From Acidobacteriota bacterium (GTDB lineage Bacteria; Acidobacteriota; Terriglobia; Terriglobales; Acidobacteriaceae), in NCBI GenBank assembly GCA_003225075.1, contig QIAP01000052.1, positions 1 to 64,000 on the forward strand: a stretch of DNA of 64,000 bases, in the 5' to 3' direction. The translations under genes and the position numbers were made by a program. The notes under the pieces were generated by a model. It saw nothing but the letters and a program-made list of their open reading frames with translations. It did no database searches and was not told the origin of the DNA. Shown one piece after another: positions 1-8,335 of this stretch. Position 1 is the first letter of the stretch. Each line of letters opens with the position of its first letter.

Positions 1-4
1 GGAC

Positions 5-106
5 GGGCTGTGGAAAAGACGCGAGCTGGAAAAGTCCAAAACCCGACTTTCCCACCTCGCTTGGAAATCCCGCAAAAGGCGCTGGATTCCCACTTTCCCA
101 CAGCCC
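5..106. repeat. Imperfect inverted repeat at left edge
   Basis: GGGCTGTGGAAAAG at 5-18 matches the reverse complement of CTTTCCCACAGCCC at 93-106 at 13 of 14 bases. About 74 bases lie between the arms. The arms could fold into a long hairpin or be mobile-element ends. Nothing in the sequence decides between these. Confidence 0.5.
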
Positions 107-186
107 CGACTGCTGCTGGTCATTTAACTCAAACCGGACAAGTCACGTGCTAAGAAAACCGGACATTTTAACTTGCTAACAACAAG

Positions 187-225
187 GCTCACGTCAGAAG
201 GCTCACGTCAGATGCTCACGTCAGA
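187..225. repeat. Triplicated 12-bp direct repeat
   Basis: The word GCTCACGTCAGA occurs exactly at 187-198, 201-212 and 214-225, with starts 14 and 13 bases apart. It lies about 110 bases before the first gene. It could be a tandem-duplication scar, a transposon remnant or a set of protein-binding sites. Confidence 0.7.
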
Positions 226-337
226 TGCGGTCGTGCCAATGCTTCTGCAGGTGAAGCGTGCGGCGGAGAAAATTCATCTCGACACACCTCGACCTGCCGC
301 CTGAAAGTGCGTGTTAACATCGAAAATTGAGGTGCGC

Positions 338-1129
338 GTGCGCATTCTGTTCATTGGTGACATTTTTGGGCGGCCGGGAAGACATATTGTAAAGGAGCGC
401 CTGCCGGAACTAGTCAAGAAGCATGCCATTGATCTGGTCATCGCCAATGGCGAGAACTCGGCTGCCGGGTTCGGGATTACCCCGCCGCTTGCTGAAGAAC
501 TGTTCGAGCTTGGTATTGAGGTGCTCACTTCAGGCAATCACATTTGGGACAAGCGCGAGATTCTGGATTACTTTCGCATGTCGAACGGCGGTCCGCACAG
601 CCCGGCGCGACGCCTGCTGCGCCCTGCGAACTATCCCGCCGGAATGCCAGGTTGGGGCCTGTATCAAGGTACGAAGGGCAAAGTTCCTTATGCCGTAATC
701 AATCTGCAAGGTCGTGTGTTCATGAGTTCGAACGACGACCCATTCCGCGCCGCTGATCAATTGTTGAAAGACGTGACGGCCAAGATCGTGCTGGTGGATA
801 TTCACGCTGAGGCCACTTCGGAAAAAATTTCTCTAGGCTGGTACCTCGACGGCCGGGTCACCGCGGTTCTCGGCACTCACACTCACATTCCCACCGCGGA
901 TGAGCGCGTCCTGCCGAAGGGAACGGCTTACATCACCGATGTGGGCATGACCGGGCCATACGATAGCGTGATTGGGGTGAAGAAGGAATTAATTATTGAG
1001 AAATTCCTCACCAATATGCCGATGCGCTTCGAACCTGCCACCGGTGACGTACGCTTATGTGCCGTGGTTATCGAGTGTGACGATACAACCGGCCATGCCA
1101 GCTCCATCGAACGGTTAATGCTGGCTTAG
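338..1129 (+). CDS. YmdB-family metallophosphoesterase (TIGR00282 type)
   Basis: The protein is a calcineurin-like phosphoesterase of the YmdB/TIGR00282 family. Members studied elsewhere hydrolyse 2',3'-cyclic nucleotides or cAMP in the cytoplasm. The N-terminus carries the family signature FIGDIFGRPGR. Further metal-ligand blocks are ANGENSAAGFGI, SGNHIWDK, and GTHTHIPTADERVLP with DVGMTGPYDSVIG near the C-terminus. I place the start at GTG 338, which aligns with the family N-terminus and has GAGG at 329-332; GTG codons at 311 and 332 are alternatives. At about 263 residues the length is normal. It is a single gene with no obvious partner. The family is confident; the substrate is not known from sequence. 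Confidence 0.9.
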   Translation: MRILFIGDIFGRPGRHIVKERLPELVKKHAIDLVIANGENSAAGFGITPPLAEELFELGIEVLTSGNHIWDKREILDYFRMSNGGPHSPARRLLRPANYPAGMPGWGLYQGTKGKVPYAVINLQGRVFMSSNDDPFRAADQLLKDVTAKIVLVDIHAEATSEKISLGWYLDGRVTAVLGTHTHIPTADERVLPKGTAYITDVGMTGPYDSVIGVKKELIIEKFLTNMPMRFEPATGDVRLCAVVIECDDTTGHASSIERLMLA

Positions 1130-1269
1130 GTGGCTGGCAAGAATAAATTCCGCAGGCTCCTCCGGAATGTGCAAGCTGTACTAACGAGCATTAGGCATGC
1201 ACCCAAAGGTACTAGTACCGTGCAAAATCCGCGTCTGAGTGCGTTCTTCCCGAGTACAATTTGATATCC

Positions 1270-3117
1270 ATGCGCTGGCTGACCTCAGTATGGCTGATGC
1301 TCTATCTGGCGGTAAGTGCTTTTTCTTCCGACCAGATGCCGAGCACTCCGACGGTACCCTGTCCTGAGAATGCACCGGGCGGGGCCACCTGTGCCGTCTC
1401 CAAGAAAGATCTTAAAGCCGCGAGGACAGCATTTTCGCGGGCGCTGAAGCTCGAGCGCGCCAATCGCCTGGAAGAAGCCTTTGCCGAATTTGAACAGGCT
1501 GCGCGTCTCGCGCCGCGGGATATGCAATTGGTTACAGCGCGTGAAATGGCACGCCAGCAGTTGGTTTACGACTATTTGCAGCGCGGCAATACGAGCATGC
1601 TGAAGGGCCGTCCGGGTGAAGCGTTAGGGGAATTCCGCAGCGCCATTAATCTCGATCCGCAGAACGAATTCGCGCAACAGCGGCTGCGCGATGCGCTGGG
1701 TCCGTCGCCCGCCAGAGCATCGGCGCCGCGAGCGCTGGCGAATGCGAGAGGAATAGAACTCGCTCCCCAGCAACGGCGGGCTGATTTCCATTATCGCGGA
1801 GACGCACGCGGACTCATCAGCGAAATCGGCGCCACATTTGGAATCGCAATTACATTCGACGATTCTATGTTGAGCCGCAGGGTGCGTTTCGATATCGAAA
1901 ACGTAAATTTCTACACCGCCATGCAGACGGCCGCGGCAGTGACCAAGAGTTTCTGGACCGCCATTGACGAGAAACAAATCTTCGTTGCTGCGAACACACC
2001 AGACAATCACCGTTTGTTCGACCACCTGATGTTGCGCACGTTCTATGTCCCGGACGCCTCTACGCCCCAGGAATTGAACGATTTGACCAACGTGCTGCGT
2101 TCGCTATTTGATATCCGCTTCGTCATGCAGCAGCCGCAAAATAACACGATTATGGTGAGGGCGCCACAGAGGACCCTGGATGCAGCTACGCAATTCATGG
2201 AGAGCTTGGACTCAGCCCGGCCGCAGGTGCTGCTGGACGTCCATGCCTATGAAGTCAGCCGCACATTTATGCGCAACATCGGCGTACACATACCTGACCA
2301 GTTCCGTTTATTCAACATTCCCGCCGCCGCGTTGACGGCCTTGGGCGGGCAAAACATACAAGACTTGATCAACCAGTTGATCTCCGGCGGAGGCATTAAC
2401 CAGGCAAATACTACGGCACTTTCGGGACTGCTGGCCCAGCTTCAGAGCCAACAAAATTCGATTTTCAGTCAGCCGCTGGCGACGTTTGGCGGGGGGCTTA
2501 CGTTTTTTGGATTAAGTCTTGATCAGCTCAGCGCGACGTTGTCGGTGAATGAGAATTCAATAAAAACGCTGGAGCATGCCACCCTGCGCGCCTCCGAGGG
2601 CAAGGATGCTACCTTCCATGTGGGCTCGCGATTTCCTATCCTCAATGCAAGCTTCGCGCCGATTTTCAATACTCCCGCGATTGCGCAAAACATCCAAAAC
2701 AATACTTTCCAGGCGGCGTTTCCATCGTTCAACTACGAAGACTTGGGACTGAACATAAAGGCCAAGCCAAATATTCATGGGAACTCCGACGTGAGCCTGC
2801 AATTAGAGCTGGAAATACGTGCGCTGGGAGGCGCCCGCCTCAACGGCGTGCCAGTTATCTCCAACCGCCAATACAAGGGCAGCATTACTCTAAAGAATGG
2901 CGAGCCGGCAGTAGTGGCAGGAACCATCTCACGCACTGAGCAACGTAGCTTGAGCGGCATCCCGGGACTGGGACAGGTTCCCGGACTCAACAAGGTGATG
3001 GCGACCAACACCAGAGAAGAAGACGATGATGAGTTGCTGATCGTAATTACGCCACACGTGATCAGCAGGGGAGAAGCCAATCCTGGATCGGAAATCTGGA
3101 TGTCTGCGGCGCAATGA
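1270..3117 (+). CDS. TPR-containing secretin (GspD/PilQ-like)
   Basis: This is an outer-membrane secretin-type protein of about 615 residues. A signal peptide (MRWLTSVWLMLYLAVSAFSS) is followed by TPR-like helices at about 50-145 (RALKLERANRLEEAFAEFEQAARL). Next come an STN/short secretin N-domain at about 175-255, a further N-domain with the NNTIMVRAP strand, and a C-terminal secretin barrel with the typical GEPAVVAGTISRTEQRSLSGIPGLGQVP block. The start is ATG 1270, since it opens the signal peptide; TTG 1261 is possible. No pilus or type II secretion genes lie nearby, so the machine it serves is unknown. TPR-secretin fusions are common in Acidobacteriota. Confidence 0.85.
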   Translation: MRWLTSVWLMLYLAVSAFSSDQMPSTPTVPCPENAPGGATCAVSKKDLKAARTAFSRALKLERANRLEEAFAEFEQAARLAPRDMQLVTAREMARQQLVYDYLQRGNTSMLKGRPGEALGEFRSAINLDPQNEFAQQRLRDALGPSPARASAPRALANARGIELAPQQRRADFHYRGDARGLISEIGATFGIAITFDDSMLSRRVRFDIENVNFYTAMQTAAAVTKSFWTAIDEKQIFVAANTPDNHRLFDHLMLRTFYVPDASTPQELNDLTNVLRSLFDIRFVMQQPQNNTIMVRAPQRTLDAATQFMESLDSARPQVLLDVHAYEVSRTFMRNIGVHIPDQFRLFNIPAAALTALGGQNIQDLINQLISGGGINQANTTALSGLLAQLQSQQNSIFSQPLATFGGGLTFFGLSLDQLSATLSVNENSIKTLEHATLRASEGKDATFHVGSRFPILNASFAPIFNTPAIAQNIQNNTFQAAFPSFNYEDLGLNIKAKPNIHGNSDVSLQLELEIRALGGARLNGVPVISNRQYKGSITLKNGEPAVVAGTISRTEQRSLSGIPGLGQVPGLNKVMATNTREEDDDELLIVITPHVISRGEANPGSEIWMSAAQ

Positions 3118-3130
3118 ATGATGATTTCGT

Positions 3131-3283
3131 TTAACCGCCGCGTTTGAAGAATTGAACAGCGCGCTCGTGGGCTTCTGCTTTCTTACGCGTGCTGAACGTA
3201 CCGAGATTGCGGCGCTTCCCCGTTTTCGGATCCTTCTTGCGCGAATACAACCGATACTCTCCGGATTTGAGCTTGCGTATCAT
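3131..3283 (-). CDS. Small basic protein, 50 aa
   Basis: An ATG at 3283 opens a 50-codon frame ending in TAA at 3131. The protein starts MIRKLKSGEYRLYSRKKD and ends in KRGG. It is very rich in Lys and Arg and contains the segment KTGKRRNLGTFSTRKKAEAHE. This resembles short proteins often seen in bacterial genomes, with a predicted beta-hairpin then a helix, like the N-terminal arm of a phage-type integrase. No strong Shine-Dalgarno site is visible. It lies between the convergent secretin gene and the DsbA-like gene. Function is unknown; a nucleic-acid-binding role is only a guess from composition. Confidence 0.7.
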   Translation of the reverse strand: MIRKLKSGEYRLYSRKKDPKTGKRRNLGTFSTRKKAEAHERAVQFFKRGG

Positions 3284-3357
3284 TACGCCGCGCCGCAACC
3301 GTGTATCAGATGGCTTGCAATTGTTTTACAGTTGCACGGCTGGCGGGTGATCTTCTG

Positions 3358-4281
3358 CTACTTCCCCTGTTTGGCCTCAAACTCCACGATGCTTTTCAAG
3401 ACCTCGGGTGGAATTCCCAGGTTTCCAATCTTGCGCCCATTGACGAAAAGCGCGGGGGTACCGGTAACGTCCACTGATTTGCCTAGAGCTACCGATTGCT
3501 CCACTCGGGCGGCGGTTTCGGGCTTCGCGGCGCAGGCGGCGATGTCTGTGCCCTTTACTCCTGAATCGTTTGCAATAACCGTCAGCTTTTCGTCCACGTT
3601 TGCTTCAGTGATCTCTGCCTGGGCTGTATAGGTCTTCTGGACAAATTTCCAAAAGGCATCGTTCGATGCCCGCCCCACACAGTCGGCGTAGGCAGCAGCT
3701 TTGGCAGCCCAGTTGTGCGACGGCAGCGGAAAGCTCTGGAAAACAAAACGCGCAGTTGGCGCTTCGGTCAGGAGCTTTTCGATGACCGGTTGCGCGTCTT
3801 TGCAATGGGGGCACTGCAAATCGCTGAACTCAACGATGGTCACCGGCGAGTCGGCCGGACCACGTGCCGGCCCGTTGATGCCCTTTTGTAATTTTTCGCG
3901 GGCTGCGGCGAACGGTTTGGGGCCAAAGGGAATGATTTCGCCGATCACCGCGTGCTGCCCGTCCGGGGTTACGTAGAACTTATTGCTTTGTTGTCCCTGT
4001 GGACCGCTCACGGTGACGGTAACTTCCGTCAGACCCTCCACGGCCGACGGTTTGATTTCTGCCACCTTCCAGGTCAAAGAAGAATCGTAGCCGAACATTT
4101 GGTGCAGAAAACCATTCACGGTCTCTTCCGAGGGAAGTTTGGCGGACGTGGTTCCGGGTTCGGTGTTCGGTGTCACCGGCTTAGCCGATGACTTATGCGA
4201 AGCCGGAGCGGAACTCTGTTGGGCGGCGGCGAATGTCGCGAGCATGAGAAGGGTGACCAGGCAAACAGATAAACGAGCCAT
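3358..4281 (-). CDS. Secreted DsbA-like thiol:disulfide oxidoreductase
   Basis: This is a DsbA-type thioredoxin-fold protein of 307 residues. It has a signal peptide (MARLSVCLVTLLMLATFAAA), a Ser/Pro/Lys-rich linker, a small N-terminal domain at about 50-115, and a thioredoxin domain. The active site is CPHC at residues 157-160 (EFSDLQCPHCKDAQP), and the cis-proline loop is DVTGTPALFVNGRKIG. It probably works in the periplasm, oxidising or isomerising disulfides of exported proteins. The extra N-terminal domain resembles the dimerisation region of DsbC/DsbG or ScsC-like proteins, but this is inference. The ribosome site (AAAGGAAC) sits just before ATG 4281. No DsbB/DsbD partner is seen here. 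Confidence 0.85.
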   Translation of the reverse strand: MARLSVCLVTLLMLATFAAAQQSSAPASHKSSAKPVTPNTEPGTTSAKLPSEETVNGFLHQMFGYDSSLTWKVAEIKPSAVEGLTEVTVTVSGPQGQQSNKFYVTPDGQHAVIGEIIPFGPKPFAAAREKLQKGINGPARGPADSPVTIVEFSDLQCPHCKDAQPVIEKLLTEAPTARFVFQSFPLPSHNWAAKAAAYADCVGRASNDAFWKFVQKTYTAQAEITEANVDEKLTVIANDSGVKGTDIAACAAKPETAARVEQSVALGKSVDVTGTPALFVNGRKIGNLGIPPEVLKSIVEFEAKQGK

Positions 4282-4375
4282 TTGTTCCTTTCAGTTTCCT
4301 TGTTTTTTAACACTCATACATCAAGCAACCCATCAACTTCCCCACTGCAGGGCGGATTGTACGACTTAAAAATCA

Positions 4376-6016
4376 TCACCCTTCGGATTTGGCTGCGATC
4401 GGAAAACGGCGGCCGTAACCGAAGGCCTTGGCGGAAATTTTCAGCCCGGGCGCCGCCTGCTGACGTTTGTATTCACTCCGGTCTACCATCCTTATGACGC
4501 GCCGCACGAGATCCAGATCGAACTTGCGATCGGCGGCAATCTGCTCGGCGGAATGCAAATCTTCAATGTAGTCTTCCAAAATTGCATCGAGTATTTCATA
4601 GGGCGGAAGTGTGTCACTGTCTTTCTGGTCGGGCCGCAATTCGGCTGATGGCGGCTTGTCGATGGTAGCGGGCGGGATTACCTGCCTGCGAGAGTTCAGG
4701 TAGCGACTGAGCCGATAGACCATGGTTTTGGGCACATCGGAAATCACCGCGAGACCGCCTGCCATGTCCCCATAGAGAGTGCAGTAACCCACACCGAGTT
4801 CGCTTTTGTTGCCGGTGGAGAGCACGATTGCGCCTAACTTGTTGGAAAGAGCCATGAGCAGAGTACCGCGGGCACGCGACTGAATGTTCTCTTCGGTTTC
4901 GTCTTCTTTTTTGCCAGCAAAGACTGGCTGCAAGACTTTCCCGTAGCTGCAGAAGATATCGGAAATCGAAAGCAGCTCGAAGCTAATGCCTAGATTGCGG
5001 GCCAGAGCACGCGAGTCATCGATCGACCCCTTGGAAGAGTACGGTCCCGGCATGCCGACCCCAATGACATTTTCCGGACCGACCGCGTCGGCGGCGATGA
5101 CCGCGGTAAGCGCTGAATCAATTCCGCCGCTCAGGCCGACGATCACTTTCTGGAAGCCACATTTGTGAACATAGTCTCGCGTTCCCAGAACCAGGGCACT
5201 GTAAGCACTGGCCTCGTCTCCCGCGATCTGCTCATGGATTCCCCCGGTGAGTTGATCGGGATCAAAGAAAATTAAATCCTCTTCGAATGATTTGCCTTGC
5301 GCAATGACGCTTCCTTCGGGACCGATCACCAGGCTGGAGCCATCGAAAATCAAACTGTCATTGCCGCCCACCTGATTTACCATCACGACTGGTACCTTGT
5401 AATTGCGAGCAATGGTGACCAGCATCTCGCGGCGGAATTCACGTTTGCCCACCCAGAACGGGGAGGCGGAAATGTTCAGCACAAAATTCCCGCCCGCGCC
5501 GACCAGTGCTTCTACAGGATCGAAGCGGTAAAGGCGCTTGTTCCAAAAATGTTTGTCGTTCCACGCGTCCTCACAAATGGTGAGAGCCATCCGTTTGCCG
5601 CAGAAATTGAACAACTCCTGGCTGCTGGCCGGAGCAAAGTTGCGCATTTCATCGAATACGTCGTACGTGGGTAAAAGCATTTTTGATTGGATGAACGCGA
5701 TGGTACCGTCTTTGAGCAGGGCCGCGGAGTTCATCACGGATTTGCCGGACTCGGCGGCCGCGGGGGTGACTAAACCGCAGATCACGGCAATGCCGCGTGT
5801 CTCCCTCGCGATGCGCTCTGCGGTTTCACGATTGCGCAGCACGAATAAGGGCCGCTCCACCAGATCGCGAGGTGGATATCCACAAACCGCGAGTTCGGGA
5901 AACAAAATAAGGCCCGCGCCAGCCGACTGGGCGCGACGGGAACAGTCGATGATCCTGGCAGCGTTGCCAGAGAAATCCCCAACGGTGGGATTAATCTGCC
6001 CGAGCGCAATCTTCAC
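4376..6016 (-). CDS. nadE: Glutamine-dependent NAD+ synthetase
   Basis: This enzyme makes NAD+ from deamido-NAD, ATP and glutamine. Residues 1-250 are a nitrilase-type glutaminase domain; Glu41 (FPELAVCGYPP), Lys112 (QSKMLLPTYD) and Cys148 (LTICEDAWN) form the expected catalytic triad. Residues from about 275 are the ammonia-using synthetase with the P-loop SGGIDS at 296-301. The length of 546 residues is normal for the fused bacterial form, so it should use glutamine directly. It is followed by the DsbA-like gene about 95 bases downstream on the same strand, with no sign of functional linkage. Confidence 0.95.
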   Translation of the reverse strand: MKIALGQINPTVGDFSGNAARIIDCSRRAQSAGAGLILFPELAVCGYPPRDLVERPLFVLRNRETAERIARETRGIAVICGLVTPAAAESGKSVMNSAALLKDGTIAFIQSKMLLPTYDVFDEMRNFAPASSQELFNFCGKRMALTICEDAWNDKHFWNKRLYRFDPVEALVGAGGNFVLNISASPFWVGKREFRREMLVTIARNYKVPVVMVNQVGGNDSLIFDGSSLVIGPEGSVIAQGKSFEEDLIFFDPDQLTGGIHEQIAGDEASAYSALVLGTRDYVHKCGFQKVIVGLSGGIDSALTAVIAADAVGPENVIGVGMPGPYSSKGSIDDSRALARNLGISFELLSISDIFCSYGKVLQPVFAGKKEDETEENIQSRARGTLLMALSNKLGAIVLSTGNKSELGVGYCTLYGDMAGGLAVISDVPKTMVYRLSRYLNSRRQVIPPATIDKPPSAELRPDQKDSDTLPPYEILDAILEDYIEDLHSAEQIAADRKFDLDLVRRVIRMVDRSEYKRQQAAPGLKISAKAFGYGRRFPIAAKSEG

Positions 6017-6116
6017 AATTTAAGTGTAAAGCGGAGGTGCGCAACCGGCCAAGTCAAGGAAGGTACCCGCAACGGAAAGTCACGTCAGTACGTTATCGCT
6101 AAGGAACGATCGAACG

Positions 6117-7142
6117 CTAATTAGGCACCGGATTCTGGTCTTTCCCGGGAGGCGGTGCGGGCGCTATTGGCGGCGGAATTTTGCCGTTCGTAGGGACAGT
6201 AACGGTGTCCGGAGTGTCGGGGAGATCTTCGCCCGGCCGCTTCAAGCTGGGGGCATCGGGAGGCCTTGGCCCGGGCGGTTCCTGCTTAGCGACACTTGGC
6301 TCCGGCTCAAGATCTACTTCCTTTTCGGTGCGCACGAGCTTCTCGCCATTCACTTTCATGGTTTCCACCCGCGCTACGCGATCGCCGATCATGCGAATGA
6401 AATCCACATCATGCGGCGGTTCGCCATAGATCCAGTCTTCGTATTCAGTCTCGCCATTCTTTTCGCGGACTTTCTTGGGGGGCCGTCCCTTGGAGTAGAT
6501 CACCATTTCTCGGTTCATTCCCACCAGTACCTGATGGTTCTTGATGGCGTCTTTCACCTTGGGCGGGACTGTCTCCAGATACGCTTCAACCGCGGATTTG
6601 GCGTCGAAGTCGAATACCGGCCGCAATAGGTCTTTAAGCTGTGGTCCAGTAATGTCGGGAACGTAATGATCGAAATACAAGTCAACGAATGAGCCGCGGG
6701 CATTAGCGCTAGAATCGCTGGGCGCAAGGGGCGCGGTGCCGCCGCCCGCTCCCTGGACCTGAATTCGCTGATACCACTTCTGCTTCCTGACGGGACCGCC
6801 ATTGATCTCGAAATGGATGTAATTGTCTTTGATGGCGATGTCGCTGATGCGCGCCTGATCTCCGGGCTTGGCAGCCGGGCCCCACATGGCGATCAACTGT
6901 TGTAGCTGCTCGCGGCTGGGCGAGAGTACGCCATTCTTCAGCTTGAGGCCGACTTTGCCCATGGGAAATGGCGCCCGAATGTAGACCAACTCCGCATTGA
7001 ACGCGCGGACGATCTGCATGCGAGTCTCCTTGGATATCCGCGGCGGCGGGGTTGACGACGCGCTGGTTTCACCGGCAATGGCGACGACTGCGAGAAGAGG
7101 CAGAAAGAAATATGGGAGGGCCGATATGCGGCGAGCCTTCAT
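6117..7142 (-). CDS. Secreted proline-rich protein, BamE-like segment
   Basis: I do not recognise a named family. The 341-residue protein starts with a signal peptide (MKARRISALPYFFLPLLAVVAIA). The middle has a beta-rich segment around WYQRIQVQG, and residues of about 200-280 read HQVLVGMNREMVIYSKGRPPKKVRE, YEDWIYGEPPHDVDFIRM, DRVARVETM. That pattern (Gly-Met, then a helix, then YE.WIYG, then two strands) recalls the SmpA/BamE fold of outer-membrane assembly lipoproteins, but there is no lipobox. The last 80 residues are acidic and then Pro-rich. It is probably periplasmic. The function is unknown and the BamE resemblance is from reading only. Confidence 0.6.
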   Translation of the reverse strand: MKARRISALPYFFLPLLAVVAIAGETSASSTPPPRISKETRMQIVRAFNAELVYIRAPFPMGKVGLKLKNGVLSPSREQLQQLIAMWGPAAKPGDQARISDIAIKDNYIHFEINGGPVRKQKWYQRIQVQGAGGGTAPLAPSDSSANARGSFVDLYFDHYVPDITGPQLKDLLRPVFDFDAKSAVEAYLETVPPKVKDAIKNHQVLVGMNREMVIYSKGRPPKKVREKNGETEYEDWIYGEPPHDVDFIRMIGDRVARVETMKVNGEKLVRTEKEVDLEPEPSVAKQEPPGPRPPDAPSLKRPGEDLPDTPDTVTVPTNGKIPPPIAPAPPPGKDQNPVPN

Positions 7143-7275
7143 GAACCACCCCAGGGGCCGTTATTCAATCATTATAGACCCGCCATTCGGCAACAGGTAA
7201 TAGGTCGTAGGTCATAGCCCGTAACCACCGAGTTAAGCTTATGATTCTTCGCCGCTAGCGATCGTTGCCCTCGGT

Positions 7276-8304
7276 TCAGGTAGAAATTCTTAGACCATCG
7301 CGAGCCACTTGCAGCGGCAGCACGCGACCGCCGTTATCCCCGATGGCGGTAGCGACTCTGCTGGCAGCGCCTTTTTCCACCAGAAAGATCACGCAACCTC
7401 CGCCACCGGCGCCGCATGCTTTGGCTGCCCGTCCACCGTGTTTACCGGCGACTTTGATCAGCTTGTCGATGAGCGGCGTGCTGATGCCCGGGGCATTCGT
7501 CCGGCGCAACTTCCATTCCTCGCGCAGCAGACGAGCCAGCTCGTCCCAATCGCTGTGGAGGAGAGCTCGATGCATGCCGCCAGCAATTTCGGCAATCCGC
7601 TCGAAGTTGCGAAATACCCGTTTGTCGCCGTTGATGTGAGCCTTGAATACTTCCCAGTTGTTGATGCCCGACTTTCGCGGCGCGCCCGTATATGCCAGGA
7701 CGAAGCGGGATTCGATTTCCTCCGGCGTCACCGGCACGGCTTCCCGATGAATGCCGTCGGCATCGAGATGAAGCGCGCTCACGCCGCCATATAGGGCGGG
7801 ATAGTAGTCCTGGCAACCGGTTGGCACCGCGATGATTTGCGCTTCGACATTTTGGGCGATCACGCGCATTTGTTCGAGCGTCAAGTGACGGTCGGTAAAA
7901 CGGGCTAGCGCAGCGGTGGTTGCAATCATGAGGGCAGACGATCCGGATATTCCGGCGCCCGCTGGCGATTCCGAATCGGTTTCGACTAACAAGCCTTCTT
8001 TCGGAGCAAAGAATTGGACCAGGCGGGCGGCTAAGGCATGCCGGAAACGTCGCGCGCGGCGGAGGGCATCAAAATTCGCAAACTGTTCTTCGCGGCGAGT
8101 GTCGACCGAACGGAAATGGATGCTCTTGCCCTTCAGGGGCGTAATGCGGCAAGTGGTCAAAATGTTGACCGCAAAGTTCAACGTCAGAGCGCCGGGATGA
8201 AACAGGTAAAGCGGCCAGAGGTCAATAGTGCCGCCGGCAAGGTCGGCACGGCAGGGCGCTTGCGCGATGATGGTGGGAGCAGCAGTTGACCCGCCTGAAA
8301 TCAT
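7276..8304 (-). CDS. GHMP-family sugar kinase (HddA-like)
   Basis: This is a small-molecule kinase of the GHMP superfamily. The substrate loop APCRADLAGGTIDLWPLY is near the N-terminus, the ATP loop ESPAGAGISGSSALM is near residue 115, and the C-terminal GHMP motif is AKACGAGGGGCVIFL. At 342 residues it best fits the D-glycero-D-manno-heptose-7-phosphate kinase (HddA) or L-fucose kinase-like branch, which works on sugars for cell-surface polysaccharide or nucleotide-sugar synthesis. No heptose or capsule genes are adjacent, so the substrate remains open. The gene ends 31 bases after a decarboxylase gene on the same strand. Confidence 0.8.
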   Translation of the reverse strand: MISGGSTAAPTIIAQAPCRADLAGGTIDLWPLYLFHPGALTLNFAVNILTTCRITPLKGKSIHFRSVDTRREEQFANFDALRRARRFRHALAARLVQFFAPKEGLLVETDSESPAGAGISGSSALMIATTAALARFTDRHLTLEQMRVIAQNVEAQIIAVPTGCQDYYPALYGGVSALHLDADGIHREAVPVTPEEIESRFVLAYTGAPRKSGINNWEVFKAHINGDKRVFRNFERIAEIAGGMHRALLHSDWDELARLLREEWKLRRTNAPGISTPLIDKLIKVAGKHGGRAAKACGAGGGGCVIFLVEKGAASRVATAIGDNGGRVLPLQVARDGLRIST

Positions 8305-8335
8305 GCAGAGTTTGTATCATGAGGACGGGCTCGCG

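Larger units (their letters stand above)
1..310. other. Non-coding, repeat-dense left edge
   Basis: No convincing gene is visible in this stretch. It is rich in short repeated words: TTTCCCAC occurs twice, AAACCGGACA occurs at 131-140 and 156-165, and a 12-base word occurs three times at 187-225. Segments near 5-18 and 93-106 form an imperfect inverted repeat. Such clusters are often left beside insertion sequences, so a degenerate transposon end is possible, but no transposase is visible and the identity is unproven. Confidence 0.4.
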
